DNA of 64,000 bases from Ectopseudomonas mendocina. Lineage in GTDB: Bacteria; Pseudomonadota; Gammaproteobacteria; Pseudomonadales; Pseudomonadaceae. The position numbers and the translations under genes were made by a program. Shown here piece by piece: positions 37,999 to 49,364 of this stretch (position 1 is its first letter; every line of letters begins with the position of its first letter). The notes under the pieces are model-generated. The model did no database searches. It had not been told where the DNA came from and saw nothing but the letters and a program-made list of their open reading frames with translations. The stretch spans positions 1 to 64,000 of the forward strand of contig NZ_VRYE01000024.1 of the NCBI RefSeq assembly GCF_008041835.1, written 5' to 3'.

Positions 37999-38769
37999 CT
38001 ACTGCTTGCCGTAGACGATTGGATACGCCAGCAGCCCGATGGCCTCGTTGAGCAACAGACTGCTCTGCCAGATCACCCGCGATTCCGGCAGCCAGCCGCC
38101 CAGCGGGCGCTCGTAACCTGCGCTGAGGTAGCCCATCGGCGCGCTGATCACCTCGAAGCCCGCCTGCTCGAAACTCCAGCGGGCACGCGGCATGTGCCAG
38201 GCCTGCGTAACCAGCACCACACGACGCACGCCCTGCGGCTGCAGCAACTCGGCGCTGAACGCGGCATTCTCCCAGGTGGTGCGGCTGCGCTCTTCGCGCC
38301 AGCGAATGTCCAGGCCGTAATCACGCTGCATGGCATCGGCCATCAGCGCCGCCTCGCTGGGCGGCTGGCCGTAATGCAGGCCACCGCTGGCCGCCATTGG
38401 CAGGCCGGATGCACGCGCCATGCGCGCGGCATAGCGCAGGCGCTCCAGGGCCATCAGCCCAGGCTGATCGGTTGCGCCCCAGCCTGGATCGTTCTGCTCA
38501 CGTCCGGCGCCAAGAATCACGATGGCATCGGCACGCTGCGCCAGCGTCGCCCACTGCGCCTCTTCAAGCGCCTGCTCACGTTCGAGCAGGCCTGCACTCC
38601 ATTGCATCACCGCTGGCAAACTCATCAGCCACAGCCCACCGAACCCCATCAGCAAACAGGCCATAGCCAAGCGGGGAAAACGACGACGCAGCCACCAACC
38701 CAGCAACATCAGCAGAAGCAGGATGCCGGGCGGCATCAGTAGTTGTTTGAGAATGTAGCGAATCGGCAT
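37999..38769 (-). CDS. YdcF/ElyC-like DUF218 membrane protein
   Basis: 256 residues. Two N-terminal hydrophobic segments (LLMPPGILLLLMLLGWWL and LAMACLLMGFGGLWLMSLP) anchor a DUF218 domain facing the periplasm: ADAIVILGAGRE at the start, SGGLHYGQPPSEAALMAD, RTTWENAAFSAELL, VVLVTQAWHMPRA. ElyC of E. coli is needed for undecaprenyl-phosphate use and envelope integrity, so a cell-wall role is plausible. It is convergent with lnt and lies downstream of the ybeL-like gene. Confidence 0.87.
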   Translation of the reverse strand: MPIRYILKQLLMPPGILLLLMLLGWWLRRRFPRLAMACLLMGFGGLWLMSLPAVMQWSAGLLEREQALEEAQWATLAQRADAIVILGAGREQNDPGWGATDQPGLMALERLRYAARMARASGLPMAASGGLHYGQPPSEAALMADAMQRDYGLDIRWREERSRTTWENAAFSAELLQPQGVRRVVLVTQAWHMPRARWSFEQAGFEVISAPMGYLSAGYERPLGGWLPESRVIWQSSLLLNEAIGLLAYPIVYGKQ

Positions 38770-38793
38770 CAGGCACCTCCGGGGCGCCTGATC

Positions 38794-39222
38794 CTAACGG
38801 GTATTGCCGCTGCGAAACAGCTTTGAACCACAGGCCTGGCACGCCTGCACATCCTGCCCGCGATGCCAGCTCACCGACGTCCCACACAACGCGCAACAGA
38901 GCGCCTGGCGACGCTTCATCAGGGGTTTGGGCCTGCCCATCGGCTTGCTGCCTGCCGCCTTGCCGCTGCGCAATGGCTGACGCTGAATCAACGCCAGCTC
39001 TTCAGCTGCAGCGTGCCAGCCGCGCAGCCAATGCAGGTCACGGTTGAGATAGGCACGGATCAGCTCCAGCTCCGCCGGGCTAAGCCCATCGAGCTCCAGT
39101 TCGCGAAGGGGTTCGGCATGCAGGCGACTGGCGGTATCGGCCTCTTCCAACGCCAGCGCAAGGCGCTGCAGCAATCGCCCATAGAGGCCATCTCCCCCCT
39201 CCGCTTGTCGTACAACAGCCAT
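38794..39222 (-). CDS. YbeL-like zinc-ribbon protein (DUF1451)
   Basis: 142 residues from MAVVRQAEGGDGLYGRLLQ (GAGGTG 5-6 nt upstream of the ATG). The N-terminal part is a helical, acidic segment; LSPAELELIRAYLNRDLHWL is the conserved YbeL block. The C-terminus carries four Cys as two CxxC pairs, CALCGTS and CQACGSK, forming a zinc ribbon. E. coli ybeL is also beside leuS. Function unknown. Transcribed divergently from leuS. Confidence 0.87.
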   Translation of the reverse strand: MAVVRQAEGGDGLYGRLLQRLALALEEADTASRLHAEPLRELELDGLSPAELELIRAYLNRDLHWLRGWHAAAEELALIQRQPLRSGKAAGSKPMGRPKPLMKRRQALCCALCGTSVSWHRGQDVQACQACGSKLFRSGNTR

Positions 39223-39270
39223 TTGACACCTCGCGATAGCCGACATGTGCGGGCCATGACTAAAGCTTAG

Positions 39271-42012
<2,742 letters not shown>

Positions 42013-42066
42013 TTAAGCTCGGCGCCACCGATACGTGGCGCCGTGATCCGCCAAGGGGATATGAGA

Positions 42067-42678
42067 ATGATGAAACGGAATCTGCTGATCATCGGCCTGG
42101 CCGGTCTGCTCAGCGCCTGCGGTTTCCAGCTGCGCGGCACCGGCGATGTGCAGTTCGCCCTCCAGGAGCTCGATGTCAGTGCGCGCGATGCCTACGGTGA
42201 TACCGTGCAGCAGGTACGCGAGGTGCTGGAAAGAAACGACGTTCGCGTTTATGCCGGCGCGCCCTACAAGCTGGTCATCACCCGCGAAAGCGAGAATCGT
42301 CGCAGTGCCAGCTACAGCAGCGGTGCACGTACCGCCGAGTACGAGCTGACCATGGCCCTGGAGTATGAGATCCGTGGCACGCAGAACCTGTTGCTGACCG
42401 GCAACAAGGTGGAAGTGCAGAACTACTATCAGCAGGACGACAACAACCTGGCCGGCTCCGATCAGGAAGCCGCTCAGTTGCGCAGCGAACTGCGCCGGGA
42501 AATGATCCAGCAACTGATGCTCACCCTGCAGCAGATTACCCCGGCGCAGCTCGACCAGTTGCAGCAGACCGCCGAAGCCCGCGCCAGGGCAGAAGCCGAA
42601 GCGCTGGAAGCGGCTCGCCGTGCTCGCGAGAGCCAGGTCGCACCGCAGCAGTCGCCGATCGAACTGCCAATCCAGTAA
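42067..42678 (+). CDS. lptE: LPS-assembly lipoprotein LptE
   Basis: Outer-membrane lipoprotein that plugs LptD and helps insert LPS. 203 residues, lipobox LLSAC with Cys at 18, then GFQLRGTGDVQFALQELDV, the family signature. The tail is an Ala/Glu/Arg-rich helix (RARAEAEALEAARRARES) and a Pro/Gln-rich end. Of three close ATGs, the one at 42067 is 8 nt from AAGGGG and is preferred. The order leuS-lptE-holA is conserved. Confidence 0.93.
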   Translation: MMKRNLLIIGLAGLLSACGFQLRGTGDVQFALQELDVSARDAYGDTVQQVREVLERNDVRVYAGAPYKLVITRESENRRSASYSSGARTAEYELTMALEYEIRGTQNLLLTGNKVEVQNYYQQDDNNLAGSDQEAAQLRSELRREMIQQLMLTLQQITPAQLDQLQQTAEARARAEAEALEAARRARESQVAPQQSPIELPIQ

Positions 42679-42732
42679 GGCACCAGGGCCGCCTCTGCGG
42701 CCCTCGCCCACTCGCCTCATGACATCACCTCG

Positions 42733-43761
42733 ATGAAGCTCGCCCCCGCGCAACTCGGCAAACACCTGCAAGGCGCGCTCGCCCCCGTCTATGCGATCAG
42801 CGGTGACGAGCCGCTGCTCTGTCAGGAAACCGCTGACGCCATCCGCAACGCCTGCCGCCAGCAGGGCTTCAGCGAACGCCAGGTGTTCAACGCCGAAGCC
42901 AACTTCGACTGGGGCAACCTGCTGCAGGCCGGCGCCAGCCTCTCGCTGTTCGCCGAAAAGCGCCTGCTGGAACTGCGCCTGCCTTCCGGTAAGCCAGGCG
43001 ACAAGGGCACCGCAGCGCTGCTCGAATACCTGTCTCGGCCGCCCGAGGACACCGTGCTGCTGCTGAGCCTGCCCAAGCTCGACGGCAGCACGCAGAAATC
43101 CAAATGGGCCAAGGCGCTGATCGACGGCCAGGTGAGCCAGTTCATCCAGATCTGGCCGGTGGACGCCAACCAGCTGCCACAATGGATTCGCCAGCGCCTG
43201 GCGCAGGCCGGCCTGAGCGCCAGCGCGGATGCGGTGGAAATGATCGCCGCACGCGTCGAAGGCAACCTGCTGGCCGCCGCCCAGGAAGTGGAAAAGCTCA
43301 AGCTGCTTGCCGAAGGCAATCAGGTGGATGCCGAAACCGTGCAGGCCGCCGTGGCCGACAGCGCCCGCTTCGATGTGTTCGGCCTGATCGATTGCGCCCT
43401 GACTGGCGATGCCAGCCATGCCCTGCGCGTGCTCGAAGGCCTGCGCGGCGAGGGTGTGGAAACCCCGGTAATCCTCTGGGCGCTGGCACGCGAAATTCGC
43501 CTGCTGGCCGGCATCGCCTACCAGCAAAGCCAGGGCATACCCCTGGACAAGGCCTTCTCCAGCGCGCGTCCGCCGGTGTGGGACAAGCGTCGGCCACTGG
43601 TTTCCAAGGCGCTGCAGCGCCACAGCAGCAAGCGTTGGGGCCAGCTGTTGCAGCAGGCGCAACTGATCGACGCGCAGATAAAGGGCCAGGCACCCGGTGA
43701 TCCCTGGAGCGAACTGGCCATGCTGACCCTGCAACTGGCCGGGCAACGCCTGCGCCTGTAA
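42733..43761 (+). CDS. holA: DNA polymerase III delta subunit
   Basis: Clamp-loader subunit that opens the beta clamp. 342 residues. YAISGDEPLLCQETADAIR near the start, FNAEANFDWGNLLQAG, LLELRLPSGKPGDKG and SARFDVFGLIDCALTGD are typical; AAA+-like fold without a functional Walker A, as expected for delta. It lies 54 bp after lptE. No clear terminator follows; a mobile element does. Confidence 0.96.
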   Translation: MKLAPAQLGKHLQGALAPVYAISGDEPLLCQETADAIRNACRQQGFSERQVFNAEANFDWGNLLQAGASLSLFAEKRLLELRLPSGKPGDKGTAALLEYLSRPPEDTVLLLSLPKLDGSTQKSKWAKALIDGQVSQFIQIWPVDANQLPQWIRQRLAQAGLSASADAVEMIAARVEGNLLAAAQEVEKLKLLAEGNQVDAETVQAAVADSARFDVFGLIDCALTGDASHALRVLEGLRGEGVETPVILWALAREIRLLAGIAYQQSQGIPLDKAFSSARPPVWDKRRPLVSKALQRHSSKRWGQLLQQAQLIDAQIKGQAPGDPWSELAMLTLQLAGQRLRL

Positions 43762-44126
43762 GTGTTTCTGCCTCTTCCTTTCTCGCAGGGTGGGCTTTAG
43801 CAGGCCGTTGAAAAACGTAGGCGAGGCAGCCAGTGCAAGGCAAAAACAGCCGAAAGAGCGCAGTTTACGTGCTGTAAATGAGAATTTTGAGGCTGTTTTT
43901 AACGCAGCAATGGCAACGTAGGTAGTTTTTCAACGGCCTGTTAGCCCGCGTCCACCAGCGTTGGTGGGCTAAAGCGGAGCGCCGCCCGGCCCACCCTGCG
44001 CGCTGAAAGGCTTCGCGAGCAGAACTCGCTCCTACGCCCCATTCAGACCGCAATCTGGACATTTTCCGTACAGCGGCGCATAGTCCGCGCGCCTGCGCTG
44101 GAAGCAGGCTCTAGCGAGGAGCCCCT
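43762..44126. repeat. holA-arfA intergenic region with nested repeats
   Basis: This 365-bp gap holds a GTGGGCTTTAG..GGTGGGCTAAAG palindromic repeat (43788 to about 44000) split by the element at 43801-43940, then half of a GTAGGAGC-type REP (CTTCGCGAGCAGAACTCGCTCCTAC, 44012-44036). The last bases hold the GCGAGGAG ribosome site of arfA. No gene is seen apart from that. Confidence 0.7.
43801..43940. mobile_element. 140-bp palindromic MITE-like element (family B, copy 2)
   Basis: Perfect 16-bp terminal inverted repeats, CAGGCCGTTGAAAAAC and GTTTTTCAACGGCCTG. Flanked by a direct TTAG repeat (43797-43800 and 43941-43944), which looks like the target duplication; deleting the element and one TTAG rejoins GTGGGCTTTAGCCC, a unit of another repeat. 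It shares long blocks with the 170-bp copy at 12811 but lacks about 30 bp of its middle. No coding capacity. Confidence 0.85.
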
Positions 44127-44321
44127 ATGAGCAAGAAAACCGACAAACGGCCGAACAAGGCCAAATCCATCGTCGCCCAGCCACTGTTTCGCTGCCGCCA
44201 GGAACGACCACAGAAAGGCAAAGGCAGCTACCGCCGCGAAGCCTCCCACAATTGGGAGGCTTCTTGCTTTATGCGCCTCTTCACTACGCTGGTAGCCCAG
44301 AATCCGGCCCGAGCATGCTAA
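44127..44321 (+). CDS. arfA: Alternative ribosome-rescue factor ArfA
   Basis: Recruits RF2 to ribosomes stalled on mRNAs without a stop codon, backing up tmRNA. The 64-codon frame begins MSKKTDKRPNKAKS and contains PLFRCRQERPQKGKGSYRR, closely matching the ArfA core, then NWEAS and a hydrophobic tail (FMRLFTTLV) as in E. coli ArfA. A perfect terminator-like hairpin lies inside the frame at codons 38-46, so most transcripts should lack the stop codon and yield a truncated, active protein only when tmRNA fails. Start has GAGGAG upstream. The tail beyond the hairpin is retained, as in E. coli. Confidence 0.92.
   Translation: MSKKTDKRPNKAKSIVAQPLFRCRQERPQKGKGSYRREASHNWEASCFMRLFTTLVAQNPARAC
44238..44270 (+). 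terminator. Terminator hairpin inside arfA
   Basis: GAAGCCTCCCA (44238-44248), loop CAAT, TGGGAGGCTTC (44253-44263), then TTGCTTT: an 11-bp perfect stem with a T-rich tail, about 50 bp before the arfA stop codon. In E. coli arfA an equivalent hairpin ends transcription or is cut by RNase III, producing a nonstop mRNA. Confidence 0.88.
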
Positions 44322-44354
44322 GGTAGCAACCTGCTTAAACGCCTTGAGATAGAC

Positions 44355-45611
44355 ATGCCACACCAGCTTCCGCGTCGCGCCCTGGCCCTGCTTCCTCTAC
44401 TGCTGCTGGCGGCCTGCGCCCAGGCCCCGGCGGAAAATCTGCCCACAGCTGCCCCGCAGGCAGCGGCCCAGACCACAGTCGAAGAACCATTGGCCAGTTT
44501 TGCCGACTGGCGCCGGGCACTGCGCAGCGAAGCGATTGCTGCCGGTATCGACGCCGCGCTGTTCGATCGCGTATTCGCTGGCGTAACCCCTGACCCGGCG
44601 GTGCTCAAGGCCGACAGCAGCCAGCCTGAGTTCACCCGCCCGGTGTGGGAATATCTTGATGGCGCCGTTTCCTCGAGCCGTATCGGTCGCGGCCGGGTGT
44701 TGCTGGCGCAGCACAGCCTCGTGCTGCAACGCATCGAGCAGCAGTACGGCGTGGAAGCTCCGATCCTGGTAGCCATCTGGGGTCTGGAAAGCAATTTCGG
44801 CAACAACATCGGTAGCCACAGCGTGATTCGCTCCCTCGCGACGCTGGCCTACGACGGCCGCCGCCAGGGCTTCTGGCGCGTGCAGTTGCTGGCCGCACTG
44901 CAAATTCTGCAGAACGGCGACATCACCAGCGAACGCATGATTGGCTCCTGGGCCGGCGCCATGGGGCAGACCCAGTTCATGCCGACCACCTACAACCAGC
45001 ATGCAGTGGACTTCGACGGCGACGGCAAGCGCGACCTGTGGAACTCCTCAGCCGATGCCCTGGCCTCGGCGGCTCATTACCTGCAAGCCTCCGGATGGCA
45101 GCGCGGCCAGCCCTGGGGATTCGAGGTGCGCCTGCCGAGCGACTTCGACTACGCCCTGGCTGACCCGGACCAGCCTCGCAGCCTGACCGAGTGGGCCGAA
45201 CTCGGCGTGCGCCCGCTGGCACCGACCGGCGCCGCCGCCAGCGCGCGCGCCAGCCTGCAGCTACCGGCCGGACACAAAGGCCCGGCCTTCCTGCTGCTGG
45301 ACAACTTCCGCAGTATCCTCAAGTACAACAATTCCACATCCTACGCGCTGGCCATCGGCCTGCTCGCCGACAACCTGGTGCGCCCCAGCGAAGTGCAGGG
45401 CCAGTGGCCACGCGGCGAACGCCAGCTCGGTCGCAGCGAGCGCGTCGAGCTGCAGGAGCTGTTGGCCCAGGCCGGTTTCGACCCGGGCCCGGCCGACGGC
45501 ATCATCGGCGCCAACACGCGCAAGGCCATCCGCGCCCTGCAGCTGCAATTGAACTGGCCTGCCGATGGCTATCCCAATACCGAGCTGCTGCAACAGCTGC
45601 GCGCACGCTAA
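44355..45611 (+). CDS. MltB-family lytic transglycosylase lipoprotein with peptidoglycan-binding domain
   Basis: 418 residues. Lipobox LLAAC with Cys at 21; SLT_2/MltB catalytic domain from about residue 50, with the catalytic Glu in WGLESNFGNNIGS and GAMGQTQFMPTTYNQHAVDFDGDGKRDLW; C-terminal PG_binding_1 domain (about 345-418, LLAQAGFDPGPADGIIGANTRKAIRALQ). It cleaves the glycan strand to 1,6-anhydro-MurNAc. By memory of synteny it corresponds to P. aeruginosa SltB3. A second family member, SltB1, lies at 50375. Confidence 0.92.
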   Translation: MPHQLPRRALALLPLLLLAACAQAPAENLPTAAPQAAAQTTVEEPLASFADWRRALRSEAIAAGIDAALFDRVFAGVTPDPAVLKADSSQPEFTRPVWEYLDGAVSSSRIGRGRVLLAQHSLVLQRIEQQYGVEAPILVAIWGLESNFGNNIGSHSVIRSLATLAYDGRRQGFWRVQLLAALQILQNGDITSERMIGSWAGAMGQTQFMPTTYNQHAVDFDGDGKRDLWNSSADALASAAHYLQASGWQRGQPWGFEVRLPSDFDYALADPDQPRSLTEWAELGVRPLAPTGAAASARASLQLPAGHKGPAFLLLDNFRSILKYNNSTSYALAIGLLADNLVRPSEVQGQWPRGERQLGRSERVELQELLAQAGFDPGPADGIIGANTRKAIRALQLQLNWPADGYPNTELLQQLRAR

Positions 45612-45749
45612 GCCAGGGTCTCGCTGAACGCTGCCTCGTCGCCCCTTGCCGACAGGCGGTCTCAGCGTGCCCATGAGCCATCTGTGATAGACTGGCCGGC
45701 GGCCACAAGCCACCTGCCCACGGAGCCTCTAGCGGAGCCCTGATTCCCG

Positions 45750-46802
45750 ATGTCCGACACCTCCCCGCCCAAATCCGTCGCCAGCGGCGAAAAATTTCGC
45801 ACCGCCCAAGGCATCACCGCCATCAAGGATGGCCAGAAGCGTCGCGCCTCGGCCGAACCTCAGGTGTTCGAGCCCAAGCCCAAGTGGCTGCGGGTCAAGG
45901 CACCTGGCGGTAGCCGTTTCGAGGCCGTCAAACGCAACGTTGGCGAACACCGCCTGAGCACCGTCTGCCAGGAGTCACACTGCCCGAACATGGGTGAGTG
46001 CTGGTCCAACGGCACGGCCACCATCATGCTGATGGGCTCGGTGTGCACCCGCGCCTGCCGTTTCTGCGCCGTGGACACCGGCAACCCCAATGGCTGGCTG
46101 GATCTGGAAGAACCGCAGAACACCGCCAAGTCGGTGGAGCTGATGGCCCTGCGTTACATCGTGCTGACCTCGGTGGACCGTGACGACCTCGAAGACGGCG
46201 GCGCCAGCCACTACGCCGCCTGCGTGCGCGCCATCAAGGCAAATACCCCGCAGGTGGTGGTCGAGGCCCTGACCCCGGATTTCGACGGTGATCACCAGGC
46301 CATCGAGCGCGTCGTCGACTCCGGCCTGGAAGTCTTCGCGCAGAACGTCGAGACAGTCAAACGTCTTACCCACGTGGTTCGCGATCCGCGCGCCGGCTAC
46401 GAGAAGACCCTCAAGGTGCTCGAGCACGCCAAGAAACACCGGCCGGACGTACTGACCAAGACCAGCCTGATGCTCGGCCTGGGTGAAACCGACGAGGAAA
46501 TCCTGGAAACCATGGATGACCTGCGCGCCATCGGCGTGGACATCCTCACCCTCGGCCAGTACCTGCAACCGACGCGCAACCACCTCAAGGTGCAGCGCTG
46601 GGTCAGCCCGGAAGAGTTCAATCGCCTGCGCGATATCGGCCTGGAGAAAGGCTTCATGGAAGTCGCCGCCGGCCCGCTGGTACGCTCCAGCTACCGCGCT
46701 GACCGCGTGTTCGAAAAGAACAACCTGGGACTTGCCGCACCGGTTCCGGTGCCCGGTCAGGAAGTTAATGCCAGCCTGATTCCGGCGCTGAATCTGAACT
46801 GA
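45750..46802 (+). CDS. lipA: Lipoyl synthase
   Basis: Radical-SAM enzyme inserting two sulfurs into protein-bound octanoyl groups. 350 residues. Auxiliary-cluster cysteines in [13 protein letters not shown], radical-SAM motif [13 protein letters not shown], and the C-terminal [10 protein letters not shown] with the cluster-binding Ser. The substrate is made by LipB, encoded at 47116 on the opposite strand, so the two genes converge. Its terminator holds the second 146-bp element. Confidence 0.98.
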   Translation: MSDTSPPKSVASGEKFRTAQGITAIKDGQKRRASAEPQVFEPKPKWLRVKAPGGSRFEAVKRNVGEHRLSTVCQESHCPNMGECWSNGTATIMLMGSVCTRACRFCAVDTGNPNGWLDLEEPQNTAKSVELMALRYIVLTSVDRDDLEDGGASHYAACVRAIKANTPQVVVEALTPDFDGDHQAIERVVDSGLEVFAQNVETVKRLTHVVRDPRAGYEKTLKVLEHAKKHRPDVLTKTSLMLGLGETDEEILETMDDLRAIGVDILTLGQYLQPTRNHLKVQRWVSPEEFNRLRDIGLEKGFMEVAAGPLVRSSYRADRVFEKNNLGLAAPVPVPGQEVNASLIPALNLN

Positions 46803-46823
46803 GACAGATCCTCAGGGAAACCA

Positions 46824-47001
46824 AAGGGACGCCTCGGCGCAATGCCGATCAGATAAGCTTGCCAAAGCGGTCTTTCGTAGGAGCCCCGCCCCGGGGCGAA
46901 GCTTTTCAATCGCGTATCGTCCTGGTTCGCGGCGGGGCGCCGCTCCTACCCATTGGCAGCTTCGACGCTTAACTGACAGACATTACGCCTCGGCGTCCCT
47001 T
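46824..47001 (+). terminator. lipA terminator, interrupted by a 146-bp element
   Basis: Outer parts AAAGGGACGC and GCGTCCCTTTTTC. Removing the insert and one 10-bp duplication leaves GGGACGC, loop CTCG, GCGTCCC and a T-run: a perfect intrinsic terminator. As at mqo, the insertion point is the tetraloop. Confidence 0.85.
46840..46985. mobile_element. 146-bp IS4-type MITE in the lipA terminator loop (copy 2)
   Basis: Same length and same end sequences as 3025-3170, with only a couple of differences over the whole length (for example CATTGGCAG for CATTTGCAG). A perfect 10-bp direct repeat, CGCCTCGGCG, flanks it (46830-46839 and 46986-46995). It is in the same orientation relative to the upstream gene. 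The 73-bp REP doublet is at 46877-46949. Confidence 0.87.
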
Positions 47002-47037
47002 TTTCGTTGCTGTCAGTATGTATGCGTGGCCACGCGG

Positions 47038-47098
47038 TGCAGGAACCCCGCCCCAGGGCGAAGCGTTCTGCGATTGGTGGCGAGGCGCCGCACCTACA
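47038..47098. repeat. Degenerate REP doublet
   Basis: GTGCAGGAACCCCGCCCCAGGGCGAAGCG and GCGAGGCGCCGCACCTACAC resemble the 73-bp doublet with several substitutions and a shorter middle. It lies between the lipA terminator and lipB. Confidence 0.6.
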
Positions 47099-47115
47099 CG
47101 TTATCTCGCATTAAC

Positions 47116-47733
47116 CTACGCGTAACCCAGACGGCCACGCAGCACCTGCTCCAGGCGTTGCGCCACTTCGCCGAATGCCGGCGGCGCTGGCAGCAGATCA
47201 CGCATCTGCACCATCTTCAGCCCCGCGTAGCCGCACGGATTGATGCGCAGGAAGGGCGACATGTCCATGTCGACGTTCAGCGCCAGGCCGTGGAAGGAGC
47301 AACCACGACTGACGCGCAGGCCCAGCGAGGCGATCTTGTCGCCGGCCACATACACGCCCGGCGCATCGGCCTTCGGCGCAGCCTCGATACCGTAGCCGGC
47401 CAGCAGATCGACCAGGCTTTGCTCCATGGTCGTGACCAGTTCACGCACCCCAAGGTCGAGGCGGCGCAGATCGAGCATCAGGTAGGCCACCAGTTGGCCA
47501 GGGCCATGATAGGTCACCTGGCCGCCGCGCTCGACCTGCACCACCGGAATATCGCCCGCCGCCAGCACATGCTCGGCCTTGCCGGCCTGACCCTGAGTGA
47601 AGACCCGGGGGTGCTGCAGCAGCCAGATTTCATCCGGTGTCCGCTCATCGCGCTCACGGGTCAACTGGCGCATGGCCTCCAGCGTCGGCTGATAGTCGAC
47701 CAGCCCGAGGTGACGAACGACGAGTTCGGGCAT
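47116..47733 (-). CDS. lipB: Octanoyltransferase LipB
   Basis: Moves octanoate from acyl carrier protein to the lipoyl domains. 205 residues from [35 protein letters not shown] and the catalytic Cys in [14 protein letters not shown] are present. A GTG start 9 nt earlier would overlap the ybeD stop; either is possible. Last gene of the long minus-strand run; LipA acts next in the pathway. Confidence 0.96.
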   Translation of the reverse strand: MPELVVRHLGLVDYQPTLEAMRQLTRERDERTPDEIWLLQHPRVFTQGQAGKAEHVLAAGDIPVVQVERGGQVTYHGPGQLVAYLMLDLRRLDLGVRELVTTMEQSLVDLLAGYGIEAAPKADAPGVYVAGDKIASLGLRVSRGCSFHGLALNVDMDMSPFLRINPCGYAGLKMVQMRDLLPAPPAFGEVAQRLEQVLRGRLGYA

Positions 47734-47738
47734 GAGGA

Positions 47739-48017
47739 TCACAGCACCATGTGCACGCGGCCGGTGGCACGCAGGTCGACATGAATCGCCTGCAACTGCT
47801 CGACGCTGGTGGCGGTGATCAGCACCTGCACGGAGAGGAAGTTACCGTTACGGCTGTCACGCAGCACCAGCGTGGAGGCATCCAGATCCGGCGCATGGCG
47901 CTGGATCACCTCGATCACCAGATCGGAGAAACCCTCACCCGCAATGCCGATTACCTTGATCGGGTAACGCTCGCAGGGAAATTCGATTTTAGGGGCTTGA
48001 ACGTCGTTATCGGTCAT
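47739..48017 (-). CDS. ybeD: YbeD-family protein (DUF493)
   Basis: 92 residues from [24 protein letters not shown], with the ACT-like DUF493 fold ([44 protein letters not shown]). Possibly allosteric or regulatory; its position beside lipB and dacA/dacC is conserved from E. coli, but its role is not known. Extended upstream frames to 48122 run into dacC and are rejected. Confidence 0.92.
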   Translation of the reverse strand: MTDNDVQAPKIEFPCERYPIKVIGIAGEGFSDLVIEVIQRHAPDLDASTLVLRDSRNGNFLSVQVLITATSVEQLQAIHVDLRATGRVHMVL

Positions 48018-48079
48018 GGCGTCAGCGGGCTCGCGGCCCGTCCAGAAAAGGGCCGCTCCATCTGGAGCGGCCAGGCTTG

Positions 48080-49255
48080 TCAGTTGAAAAGGCCGAAGAA
48101 GAACAGGCGAATGCTGTCCCACAGACGGCGCAGCAGCCCGCCCTCTTCTACCGACTCCAGAGCCACCAGGTCGGTGCTGCGCACCACCTCGTCACCCAGT
48201 TTGACTTCGACCTTGCCGATCACATCGCCCTGCTGGATCGGGGCGATCAGTTGCGGATTGAGGGTCATGCTGGCCTGCAGCTTTTCCAGCTGCCCCTTGG
48301 CCATGGTCATGGTCAGGTCTTCGGCCAGACCGGCCTTGACCTGACTCGCCGCACCTTTCCACACGGTGGCCTGAGCCAGCTCGGCACCTTTCTGATAGAA
48401 GGTACGGCTTTCGAAGAAGCGGAAACCGTAGGTCAGCAGCTTCTGGGTTTCCGCTGCACGGGCCTGCTCACTGTCGGTACCGAATACCGAGGTGATCATG
48501 CGCGCGCCATCACGCACCGCCGAGGCCACCAGGCAATAGCCGGCCTCGGAGGTGTGGCCGGTCTTCAGGCCGTCGACGGTGCGGTCACGCCACAGCAGCA
48601 GGTTACGGTTGGGCTGCTTGATGTTGTTCCAGAGAAACTCTTTCTGCGAATAGATCGCATAGTGCTCGGCATCTTCATTGATGATCGCGCGGGCCAGAAT
48701 CGCCATGTCACGGGCGCTGGAGTAATGCTCAGGATGCGGCAGGCCGGTAGAGTTCATGAAGTGGCTGTTCTTCATGCCCAGACGTTCGGCAGTGGCGTTC
48801 ATCATGTCCGCGAAGGCATCTTCGCTGCCGGCGATGTATTCGGCGATAGCGATGCTGGCATCGTTACCGGACTGAATGATGATGCCGTGCAGCAAGTCGT
48901 CGACCGTGGCCTGGCTGTTCACCGGCAGGAACATGGTGGAACCACCGGACGCAGCGCCACCCGTACGCCAGGCGTGCTCGCTGATGGTCACCAGATCCTG
49001 CTCGCCGATCTTGCCATTACGGATTTCCAGGGTCGCGATGTAGGCCGTCATCAGCTTGGTCAGGCTGGCAGGCGGCAGGCGCTCGTCAGCGTTGTTCTCG
49101 ACCAGGACATTGCCGCTGGCGGCGTCCATCAGCACGTAGGATTTCGCGGCCAGTTGCGGCGGCGCCGGCACCACCTGCGGGCTGGCCATGGCCAGGGGGG
49201 CGGCCAGAAGGGTAAGAACCAGTGAAGCACGTTGCACGAAGCTGGTGATATTCAT
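48080..49255 (-). CDS. dacC: D-alanyl-D-alanine carboxypeptidase (PBP5/6 type)
   Basis: Removes the terminal D-Ala of peptidoglycan stem peptides. 391 residues, signal peptide ending at ALAMA (residue 24). Active-site motifs SLTK at 64-67, SGN in [11 protein letters not shown] and KTG in [12 protein letters not shown]-terminal PBP5-type beta domain and an amphipathic membrane-anchoring tail ([17 protein letters not shown]) follow. It is named dacC from the P. aeruginosa neighbourhood; dacA is the E. coli name at this locus. Confidence 0.95.
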   Translation of the reverse strand: MNITSFVQRASLVLTLLAAPLAMASPQVVPAPPQLAAKSYVLMDAASGNVLVENNADERLPPASLTKLMTAYIATLEIRNGKIGEQDLVTISEHAWRTGGAASGGSTMFLPVNSQATVDDLLHGIIIQSGNDASIAIAEYIAGSEDAFADMMNATAERLGMKNSHFMNSTGLPHPEHYSSARDMAILARAIINEDAEHYAIYSQKEFLWNNIKQPNRNLLLWRDRTVDGLKTGHTSEAGYCLVASAVRDGARMITSVFGTDSEQARAAETQKLLTYGFRFFESRTFYQKGAELAQATVWKGAASQVKAGLAEDLTMTMAKGQLEKLQASMTLNPQLIAPIQQGDVIGKVEVKLGDEVVRSTDLVALESVEEGGLLRRLWDSIRLFFFGLFN

Positions 49256-49364
49256 CCGTCTCTCGAAAATCATTGCTTGGGTTGTACGGCCCCACAGGGC
49301 CATCTTTCGACTCGCACCAGGCAAGCCTCGGATTTTAGTCCGGCAAACGCCGGTTAAGTTGCCA

